DNA of 11,362 bases from assembly GCA_027596945.1 (NCBI GenBank), contig JADGJH010001197.1, positions 1-11,362 on the forward strand, in the 5' to 3' direction. The translations under genes were made by a program, and so were the position numbers. This document shows, one piece after another, positions 1 to 8,763 of this stretch (position 1 is the stretch's first letter; each line of letters begins with the position of its first letter). Origin of the DNA: Physocladia obscura. Its lineage: Eukaryota > Chytridiomycota > Chytridiomycetes > Chytridiales > Chytriomycetaceae. Under the pieces are notes generated by a model, which was not told where the DNA came from, ran no database searches, and was given only the letters and a program-made list of their open reading frames with translations.

Positions 1-1753
1 TGTTTATTTGTGAATAATAAACAAAACTGTGAAAGTTATATTACTATGTCTGGAGAATAAACTTATCATTTCTTTATATGTATTGGAATAAAATGATGTT
101 AGGGTATATTTTGGGTTTTATCTCATGCACTCCACCAACAGAGTAATGCAGATATCAACAATTTTCAGTAAAATGAAATATATAACTTTCACAGATTTTT
201 TCTCCAAATAAGAATGGTTTTTGATATATATGTGATATGTATATAGGAAATGAGTACAATTTTCATTTGATTTTAGATCCATAAGTTGGACTCCTGGATA
301 CATATATAAATTTGGAAAATAGAATTCAAACTTATGGTAGAATATGTAATTGGAAGGATTATGTACTTAGAATCATCTGCAACACATCTTGAGGGGAGGT
401 GTTAACATGCAAAAGATCCAAGCTGTATTGAAAGATGAATTCACTCTTTATTGAAAGAAATTATTCAATTTGCTTAAAAAGTAAAGAACAAAAGTGGACT
501 TGCTGTTTCTGTCACTAAGCAGAAGCTTTTGTATTAATACAAGAAAGTTTTGTATGGGGAGGAAAATGTAAGATTTATTTAAAGACTGTTTTTGGAATTT
601 TTGTGATTGAGAATTTTTGAACAATGAAAATCTAGAATCAAAAAAACAAGAATTCTTGCTAAAAATCCTTACCATACACAATCGTAAATCGAGATTGCAA
701 CACCTGTGAAACTGAATATAATTCCCATTAAACATACTCCAATGTGTAATTTACAAATCTTCAGTGACATATTTGTATGGGTTGTACTGGTTGAATGAAC
801 AGAATTCCAATTCATTAATGTAGTTGAAAAGAATAGAATCAATCATAACCAAACTTGAGAAACACACACAGTCTACTCTAACAACTGAACCAACAAACAA
901 TATCCAAATTTTCAGAAAATACTATTATGAGCATTTTTTCATAATGTTTGGGATCAATTATCACCAAAATTAGATCAAGTTATTGAAATTTATAATTCCT
1001 TTTATATCAATAAACATATATAACTAGCACAACTAATCCACTTAGAGTAGGGAACACTTGTTGATCTCCCAATCATTTGAATCCAGTATTCACATTGGTT
1101 GCAAATTGGAAAAGCTTGCTATTTCTTTTGAATCTTGAGCCATCACATTTTAGCACCAAACAAACAAACAAAAGAAAGACAAAATGGATTGCCAACACCC
1201 AACATATTGGAAAAGGTGGAAAACAGATGGAAAGAAGGAATCACAGTTGATGCTTGGGCTCAAGCAAGTGATATGGGAGGCTTTGTTTACAGAGTCTTGA
1301 ACACAGACAACTTTTCCAATGTGCATTGAGACAGAGACATTTAGCCCAGTGACATTCAAGCAACCAACACTCCCAGAGCCCACATGTTTTGTTACTGGAG
1401 GTCAGGATAAAGGCATTTTGTCTTTTTCATTTATCCCAGTTTTGAAAGTCTTCCAATGAAAAAAATAGCATGAATTTAACAAAATACCTGATCAGACATT
1501 GTACACCAAATTCACTATCATCATATATGTGTATGTTAATTTGTCATACGCAATTTTCATCAACTGAAACGTAGTTAGTGGAAGTCATAATTCAATTCAT
1601 TGGTTCTTGCACTAAGAATGCTACATTATGCATAATAAACAAACAAATATATAAGGGCAATTGTTGATGATAAGGCCAATTGATTTGTAGCCTCCTCTGA
1701 CTGATGTTGGTGCAATTTTGAGCACCCAAGCAAAGATGTATGTAATTCAGATA
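1..1753. other. CpG-depleted AT-rich region without a supported gene
   Basis: No reading frame here is long or recognisable, and I see no RNA gene. CpG occurs only at 683, 690, 1549 and 1570. GpC, which has the same base requirement, occurs about 40 times by eye. CpG becomes frequent immediately after 1753, with roughly 20 in the next 240 bp. Two overlapping frames around 1135-1383 are slightly less AT-rich but match no family I know. The window begins with an 8-bp inverted repeat (1-8 against 16-23), which may simply be chance in AT-rich DNA. Loss of CpG with plenty of TpG and CpA is what long-term cytosine methylation and deamination leaves behind; foreign or chimeric origin is the alternative. 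Confidence 0.75.
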
Positions 1754-2260
1754 CGCCCCACGCAGCCTATTAAATTCGCCGTCGGCTACAAGCAGGGCAC
1801 CGTCAGCACAGCAAAACATGACTTTTGCGCCGGTGTCAATGGCGGGACTTTCCCACAAGGACCTCCCGCCGTTAAAGCTGCTAAAGCAGTCAAGGCTATC
1901 TAAGCCGCGCTACAAACAAAGCTGTGCCGTCAATATCGCGTCAGAACGCAAGCGCATCAGTGGGAAGGCGTCCGAATCTTGGCACGCACCGGCAGTACAC
2001 AGGGTAATTTTGTTTGTTTGTGTTTGCATTGTATTTGCTGGCAATGTATGCCTGCTCAGTGGTAGGCACATTCGCTTAAAGTCGAAAAATGGAAGAGACA
2101 CAAGGAATAGCTTGGATCTTTATTTCAACATTTCATTTTTGGAGATTTCAAAAAAAGTTCAAATTTCCAATGCGTATGGTTCGTAATTAACTGACAACAT
2201 CCACGCGCAACGTAGAATATTCGTAAATAACAAACAAACAAACTGCAGCCACCGGCTTCA
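1754..2260. promoter_or_regulatory. CpG-normal upstream region of the deubiquitinase gene
   Basis: This stretch has normal CpG frequency and lies directly upstream of the first ATG of the deubiquitinase. It most likely holds the promoter and 5' UTR, but I cannot point to a defined element. Short frames on both strands, such as 1818-2186 on plus and 1592-1858 on minus, match nothing known and are treated as chance. CAAA-type repeats occur at 2229-2242, with the reverse complement at 2008-2021. An in-frame TAA at 2228 fixes 2261 as the first possible ATG of the downstream gene. Confidence 0.4.
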
Positions 2261-5200
2261 ATGCCAGCTCAAGCGCAGACAAAACCAACCGGACGGTCCG
2301 CACAATCAAACAATGCAAGCCCGAATATGGAACCCCATACTCTTGCCGATTTAAACAAACTTAGTGCAAATGCAATTAATATGGTTCCTTCGCAACACTC
2401 GGTCCGTCGTTGGTGCTCGAGCGCAGAAACGCTTTTCGACAAGGTGATATATTATCTCTTTTATTATATTGATTTCTGACCATCTCCCGCGCATCGCGAC
2501 TGTTGTTTCAATTCTTTTCAATATATCAATAGGCCCAAGAAGCGAAGTTGGCGGAAGACCTAGATCAGCATTATATTTTATTGATGCGTGGTGTCAGGTA
2601 AGAAAAAAAGTGTCAGAAACATTCCGTCTACCCATTGCCTAGCCAGTCTACTTTGACAACAAAAAAAGAAAAAGGATTTTATGCAGTTCGATGCGATATA
2701 ATTTCAGCTGGATGATGTATTGTTCAGTTTTAGACTTCGAAAACAAAACAAAGCGAAATCAAAGACACCTGCGCTGATTAAAATGATTTTGAAATCCATG
2801 AAATAACATTCCTCCTGTTGTTCTTTTCTCAGCATTGCAGTCGAAATTATTCCAAAGCATTTGGATTTTAACAAAAATGAACCTTGTTATCGCGAACTAC
2901 GAAAGGTCTCTTTTTTTTTTTTTTTTTTTTAATTGACTATTTTATTTTCATACGGCACAGAGACTTGATGCGTGTTTCAATGAGCTCGAAGAACTTAAAA
3001 CTCGAATCAACACACGTCATGCCGATTGGTTCGCTGCCCATGCGTCTGCAGTATCGCCGCCAGGATTGCAGCAACAGCAGTCAAATGGAATTCTTACACC
3101 AACATCTGCACCATTTCGCACAAGTCTTGCATCGAAAGAACCTGCGAATAATAACCTGTCTACCATAAATTACACATCGAAATCTTCTGGTGCGAACTCG
3201 AATAATGCAATCATCACCAACACCGCCGCAAACGCTCAGCAGGCTGCCGTTGACAATCTAATTGCAGCAAGACTAAAAGCTTTGCAACCTGGGTCCTCGG
3301 TAGCTTCCTCACAAATTTCACAACCTCGCGTAACAGTTAATGGTGGAAGTAATAGTTTCGGCGCAAACTCTGCTAAGCAACAATCGTTTGCTGCAACAAC
3401 AGATAACAAACAATTTGTAAGTAATAGTGCACTTCCTCCTGCGCAAATCAAACCATCGTTATCGCAAACGTCTATTTCGAGTCTTGATCAACAACATCAA
3501 CGCGTACCTTCCCCTGCATCAATTAATGTTGCAAACACTCGAAACACTAATCTTGGTACACCAATGCCTCCTCAGCTATCACGCAACTCTTCGAACGGAA
3601 GCAATGCGTCGAGTGGTGGAACTATTCCATTGGCGGATAAAAAAATGTCAGCATCGGATTTACATGCGGGGCTCTCGTCACTTGCACAGTCCAAAACAAG
3701 CACAAAAGTCCTGATTTTGGATGTCAGACCCATGGAAGATTATATTCAAGGGCACCTGCGATGGCCAGATGGTGGCGTCAGTAGTTCTAATGGAAAGGAT
3801 TTGGTTTCTGGATTGGTTCATATTGAACCAGATTGGATTCATGCTGGGTATGTTTATATATATATATATGTGTGTGTGTGTGTAGCTGAAGATGTCAATT
3901 CAATAGGATTGATACAGATCAAATTATTTATTCTCTTCGGGGATTTTCAACTGCGGATGACCCGCGTATTATGCTGTTTGATTATCGCGCCATGTTTGAT
4001 CTCATTGTAGTGTATGATGCTTTCTCAACATCAGTCCACTCATCTTCTGTGCTTGTGAATTTAATCTCCGCGTTGTATATGCCTGATAAAAACGGTGGCA
4101 AGAAATTAAGCCAACAACCCGTTGTTCTTGACGGAGGATTTTCTGGATGGACAGAATACTGCCGAAAGAAAGGAGGCAGTCATATTGCGAATTTTATTGA
4201 AATTGGTGATGGACGAGGAGGTGGAGGACCTCAAATGACTTCGATTGAACAAGCTTCACCTTTACCTTCAAATGGAGCAAGTCCAGCATTACGAAATCAT
4301 GCCCCTGGACAGTATGCTTTAGACCAGGCACAGTTTCAGCATCAGCAGCAACAGTTAATGTACGGAAACCAATATGGACAATATTCTCAACAAGCGCAAC
4401 TAGCCCGATATGGTCAACAACCGGCTGTTAGTGGATCAATTGGCGTGAATATGTACAATTATGACCCGAATAAAGTTGGAGGAGGGTACTTGAATCCGAC
4501 AGCTTTCGACAATCCATTTTTAGGTATGGGTGCTGGAGTTGTTCCGACATATCCTCGTTTGACTGGACAAACGCAATCACCATCTTTTTCGAAACAATCT
4601 TCGTTTTCGGCGGGTCCTGTAGAATATCCTTCACTGTCGCAATTTAAACAACAGCAATCTCCACCAATGATTCCAAAGAAACCTATTTCTGTGAATTTGC
4701 AACAGTCGCAACCGTTACAGCAACAATTTTCTGGTCTCAATTTAACTTCTACTCCACAAATTCAACAACAACTTGAAGTCAATCAAATCTCAAATATTGT
4801 TCCGCCACAATCGCAACAGCCTCAATACGTGGCACCGCCAAAGCTCCAGCAGTTACCACCACCAACAGTACCGACAAAACCAACGGCACAGCCAGAATTC
4901 AGAAAACCGCCTCCACCAATACCCGCAAAACCGAGGCTCAGCATCACCAGTGTTGAGCTGACACAACAAAGTCCAGCTTATTCGAATCCAAGCGAGTTCA
5001 TCCCTATTTCGCAACTTGGAAACTCGATCGGAGTGGTGGGGCTTAAGAATCTGGGAAATTCGTGCTATATGAATAGTACCCTGCAATGTCTTAGTGGAAC
5101 TGTCCCGCTTGCACGATACTTTTTGGGTGGAAACTATCGACGCGGTATAAATCGTAGCAATCCAATGGGGACAAAAGGTGCTCTTGTGGAAGAGTTTTCA

Positions 5201-6375
5201 CAGGTTATTAAAAGCATGTGGAGTGGCCAAGAAAGTATCGTGACGCCATCGCAGTTGAAAGTAAGTTACAAGTATTTTACTTTTTTGTTTGTTAAAAATA
5301 TATTATAAAAAAATATTCATAGGAAAAAATCGGCGAGTTCAACGAACAGTTCAAGGGTAGTGAACAACATGATTCACAAGAGTTTTTATCGTTTTTATTG
5401 GATTCGGTGCATGAAGATTTGAATATTGCACGTGGCGCCAAGGCAAAGCAAATTGATACTGCAGGAGAGCAAGATGAGAGCATTTCAGATGACGTGCGTT
5501 TGTTTTTTTTCCTTCTATTTTTCTCCTTATATGACTCACTGTTTTATCTATTTTATTTTTTTTCACCAGATTCGATTGCAAATGGCATGGAATAATTATC
5601 GAGCGACAAATTGGTCTATTATTGTGGACCTATTCCAGGGACAATATAAATCCAAACTGCAGTGCCTTACTTGCAATCAAACATCAACAACTTTCAATCC
5701 GTTCATGTACCTCTCTGTTCCTATTCCCGATCATAATTCGGCAGGCGTAAAGGGAGGCCCTGTGTATCTCGACGAATGCATTGACAAGTTCGTTGAAGTT
5801 GAAATTCTTGATGGCGAAGATGCGTGGACATGCTCGCGATGCAAAACCAAACGTCGAACGCGCAAAACCATGACGATTGCAAAATTGCCACCGATTTTAT
5901 TGATTCATTTGAAAAGATTTTATTACCAAGGGCCTTTCAAGAGCAAGTTGGAGACATATGTGGACTTTCCGCTCGCTAGCATGGATTTGGGCAAATATGT
6001 AGCATCGAGTCCCGGCCGACCAGAGAGTTTAGTTTATGATTTGTATGCTGTTTCGGTATGTTTTAATTTTCCGAAACTCTCAATTTAATGCTATTCTAAT
6101 TATTCGTTTTAGAATCATACTGGAACCTTGACTGGTGGTCATTATACGGCTACTGTACATAACAGCTCGAAAAAGGCTTGGTATAACTTTAGTGATACAC
6201 GAGTCGGAGTTTGTGATGTGAATCAATTGAAGGTGTGTTTTTTATTAAATATTTTTATCAATGTTATTTCTGTAACAAAAAACGTGTACAGTCAAATGCT
6301 GCGTATATTCTTTATTACGTGCGAAAATCGACGAACGGCGAGTCAATGACCAGTGTTGATTGGTGGAAGACGTGA
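2261..6375 (+). CDS. DOA4: USP8/Doa4-type ubiquitin carboxyl-terminal hydrolase
   Basis: This is a cysteine protease (family C19) that removes ubiquitin from proteins. USP8 and yeast Doa4 act at endosomes with ESCRT proteins. Exons are 2261-2443, 2533-2597, 2833-2905, 2961-3847, 3907-5260, 5323-5493, 5570-6055, 6113-6232 and 6292-6375, with matching phases at every GT-AG junction, giving 1140 residues. Residues about 28-143 resemble the USP8 dimerisation/MIT-like helical domain. Residues about 338-490 form a rhodanese domain (LDVRP at 360-364, LDGGFSGW at 477-484) in which the catalytic Cys position appears to be D440. Residues 490-775 are a Gln/Pro-rich linker with NPF, YPxL and PxxPxK motifs. 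The USP domain starts near 778: GNSCYMN with nucleophile C789 and oxyanion N784, zinc ligands C943, C946, C999 and C1002, H1083 in GGHY, and D1101. All catalytic residues are present. The start is the first ATG after an in-frame stop. Confidence 0.96.
2911..2930 (+). repeat. T20 homopolymer in intron 3 of the deubiquitinase gene
   Basis: An uninterrupted run of 20 T fills over a third of the 55-nt intron 2906-2960, just after the donor. It is not directly upstream of the acceptor, which ends in GGCACAG. Length variation or sequencing error is expected here and would not change the reading frame. Confidence 0.9.
3855..3882 (+). repeat. Compound microsatellite (TA)7(TG)7 in intron 4
   Basis: Seven TA units (3855-3868) run directly into seven TG units (3869-3882) inside the 59-nt intron 3848-3906 of the deubiquitinase gene. 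The repeat makes up about half the intron and starts 7 nt after the donor GTATGT. Splicing across it is supported because joining GG at 3847 to G at 3907 keeps the rhodanese domain in frame. Confidence 0.93.
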
Positions 6376-6474
6376 TATTTGAGTATTTTAATAAAAATGG
6401 TGGTGATACAAGAAGTCGGGTCGGATCCCGAAGATCAAAACTGAAACAAAAAAACAATAAAAATAAAAAGCGGC
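6376..6474 (+). promoter_or_regulatory. Short spacer with polyadenylation signals and downstream promoter
   Basis: Only 99 bp separate the deubiquitinase stop from the asparaginase start codon, both on plus. AATAAA hexamers occur at 6390-6395, 6456-6461 and 6462-6467. The first lies 15 nt after the stop and could serve the upstream gene. The same spacer must also hold the 5' UTR of the asparaginase gene, whose promoter may therefore reach into the last deubiquitinase exons. An in-frame TGA at 6442 precedes the asparaginase ATG. Confidence 0.5.
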
Positions 6475-7703
6475 ATGTTTACAAAACTGAAGACTTCACT
6501 TTCACAATCATCAATACGCAAAATGCGAACACTTTCAGATGGATCACTTCCAAGTCAAAGTCAGATTCACAGTCGTGGGCCGAGTGTTGCAGAGGAGCCA
6601 GAGCAAGAAGAAGTTTTCGTGAACGAATTTGTGTCGAAGCAGATTGCAACATCTCAGGACGGTCTTGTGCGAACAACAGACGTGGCGCGCGTGTTAATTT
6701 TGTGGGTTTAATGCAGGTTTATATCCGCAGCCCTCCACTCGTCTTATTCATACTATCTCAGGTATACTGGCGGTACTATTGGCATGAAAAACCACCACAC
6801 GCAAGGATATACGCCAGCAAAAGGTTTTCTCACCGAAACAATGAAAAGCATGCGCCGTTTCAATGACCCTTTTGCTGTTCTTGCCGATCATTCACTCGAT
6901 TCGACAGCTGCCAGCGTGTCGTGGGCCGAAACATCTCCCGGCACAATTCACTACCAGCCAGTTAACTTACCGTTACAATACCAATATCCTTCTTCATCCG
7001 AAGCCGCTTCTGCGGCTACTCTTGCGTCTCCTGTACGCGTCGAAATTGAAAAAGTTGCTGTCAACGGCAGTAATAGCGATGGACCTGCTGTTGTTATAAA
7101 TGGAACTCCCGTTGTACGCTCGCGTTTGCCTGTTCTTGTTACTCCACGAAGCTTGTACGGAAAGCGCGTTAAATATTCAGTCCTTGAATATGATCCACTG
7201 ATGGACTCGTCAAATATGACGATGAAAGACTGGGTTAAGATAGCAACCGATATTGAAGTCAATTATTACTTGTATGATTCTTTCTTGGTTATTCATGGTG
7301 CGTTTCGCGTTTTTCAGGCTGTCATTTTTGTAATTTTTTGGTTTTTAAATTTTTAAATTTTTTTCAATTCGAAGGCACGGATACAATGGCTTATACAGCA
7401 AGTGCGCTGAGTTTTATGCTTGAAAATCTTGGAAAAACTGTTATTATCACTGGTTCCCAGGTTCCTCTTTCTGAAGTTCGAAACGACGCTGTTGAAAATT
7501 TGCTTGGTGCGCTCACAATTGCTGGACATTTTGTGATTCCAGAAGTGAGCTTATTTTTTGCCCAAAAATTGTATCGCGGAAATAGGTCGTCAAAAGTGGA
7601 TGCTTACGCGTTTTCAGCGTTTGATTCACCAAATATGAGGCCATTGGCTGAAGTTAGTATAAATATCGGTGAGAGAAAAGAGAAAAAAAAAAAAAAAAAT
7701 TAA
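6475..7703 (+). CDS. L-asparaginase (cytosolic type I/ASPG-like), lacking its C-terminal domain
   Basis: Asparaginases of this family hydrolyse asparagine to aspartate and ammonia. Exons are 6475-6701, 6762-7297 and 7375-7668, phase-consistent. Joining the first two restores VLILYTGGTIGM. Catalytic residues are visible in order: T78 of the TGGTIG box, T256-D257 of HGTDTM, and K328 in the GNRSSKVDA segment. A 73-residue Ser-rich extension precedes the domain, and a low-complexity insert lies at about 110-175. After residue 352 the exon ends at a donor-like G|GTGAGA (7669) with a split codon. No continuing exon is found on plus before 9741. Read through, translation ends at TAA 7701-7703 after a lysine-rich tail, giving 363 residues. 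Full-length relatives continue with a C-terminal domain that helps build the active oligomer, so this copy is probably inactive, or else the contig is broken here. Confidence 0.88.
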
Positions 7704-7730
7704 TTAAAAAAAAAAAAAAAAAAAAAAAAA
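7683..7730 (+). repeat. A17-TTAATT-A25 homopolymer tract at the asparaginase break
   Basis: Seventeen A (7683-7699), TTAATT, then 25 A (7706-7730) directly follow the last recognisable asparaginase exon and precede the 3' end of the minus-strand macro/F-box gene. It could be an intron remnant, an insertion scar or an assembly join. It is not the poly(A) tail of the neighbouring gene, which is transcribed the other way. Confidence 0.9.
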
Positions 7731-7759
7731 TTGTATGAAAAAGAATAAAACTCGTAATA

Positions 7760-8763
7760 TTATTTTTTCTGTTCGTCTTCTTTTGCGAATTTTACCAACT
7801 GCTGCACAATCCAGTTGACGCAATTGTTTATGCTGCGCCTACTTCTGGACTCGTGGCAAAAATACATTCTTTGCCAATCAATAACATTGTCTTGATTCAG
7901 TAATGTTTCTGCCTCCAAACCGGGGATACTTGAGCACCCTTCTTTTTGGCACTTTTGTTTCCACACTTGCTTTCCAAGCTCGCGCCAATCGCGATCCAAA
8001 CTAATGAGCCGTATTAATGTGCTGTGAGAATCGCGAACAGTCGGCGAATCGCCTCGGTTAAAGTATTGTACTATTTGAAAACAAATATCCGCGTTCAAGA
8101 TTCTAAGCCGAGCGAAAATTGGGTTTCCTGGTTGGACAACTGTAATATCATTATCATCCGCCTTGACTTAAAAAATTGAGTTGGCAAGTTCACTGTACAC
8201 AGCCAAATCCTTGTCCGACGAAAAACGCACAAAACCACTACATCAAACTGATCTGCGTGTTTTTCAAGAAACACTTTTATTACCTTCAACGCAACCGTCG
8301 CTTCAAACCATGCATTCTCGTCACCAGTCGTAATTCGGGGGAACCTGATCGAATTGAGGTTCGCCACAATCGCTACCTGCAAACATGATTCATAGCACGA
8401 CATCAACACGTCGAGGCCGGGAGGATTATTGTTGCTGTTGTTTGAATATACAAAGTGGATAATGTTGGACAGGTTGCAAGTATCTGATCGCGTGCGTATG
8501 CATTCGTCGATTTTGCCGGTGCTGATTTTGTCCCATTCCTTAATATCGCGGTCGTTGACGATTGCGTCGCGGATTGCTTTTTCGTGTGGTTGTTGGTTGA
8601 TTCTGTTTCTTCGGTTTGCGATGCTTTTTGTGTGTATTTTCATGATATCGTCTTTACTACAAAAAAGGTTTTTTAATTTAAACTCATTTGTGTGTAAAAT
8701 TAAATCAAGATGGTTTTGTACCAACCAAATTTGTATTTTGTCGCGCAAATTACAAAATTGCAT
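7760..8763 (-). CDS. Degenerate macro domain plus F-box-like protein (gene model uncertain)
   Basis: The best model without altering the sequence has exons 8763-8220 and 8166-7760, joined across a 53-nt GT-AG intron, giving 316 residues. Residues about 10-181 resemble a macro (ADP-ribose-binding) domain: NIIHFVY at 100-106, SCYESCLQ at 122-129, SIRFPRITTG at 138-147, then a helix and VVVLCVF at 175-181. The loops that normally hold ADP-ribose are altered. The NAAN motif reads SIAN (47-50), the glycine-rich loop is missing, and the residues after ITTG are DENAW. Residues about 202-248 resemble an F-box (LNADICFQIVQYF, then a DRDWRELGKQVWKQKC helix), which binds Skp1 in SCF ubiquitin ligases. 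The start may instead be ATG 8643. The upstream part contains an intron-like AT-rich stretch (GTACAA...TTTGTAG). Both domain calls rest on pattern recognition. Confidence 0.55.

Noticed and set aside
889..2242. Scattered CAAA/TTTG short repeats (about 889, 1156, 1637, 2008, 2229) as a mobile element's termini
   Set aside because: The copies are simple-sequence, occur in both orientations with irregular spacing, and no target duplication or element body is visible.
2598..2832. Possible C/D-box snoRNA in the long intron 2 of the deubiquitinase gene (ATGATGT at 2712, CTGA at 2774)
   Set aside because: The spacing is reasonable, but the C-box is imperfect and no terminal stem forms between the flanks, so the boxes are probably chance.
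6360..6866. 168-codon plus-strand frame overlapping the start of the asparaginase gene
   Set aside because: It lies in a different frame from the recognisable asparaginase exon, crosses the first intron, and its product is basic low-complexity sequence with no family resemblance.
7683..7730. Poly-A tract as the tail of a retrotransposed gene copy
   Set aside because: The gene on its right is on the opposite strand, so its tail would appear as T on plus at this side. The asparaginase on its left still has introns, so it is not a retrocopy.
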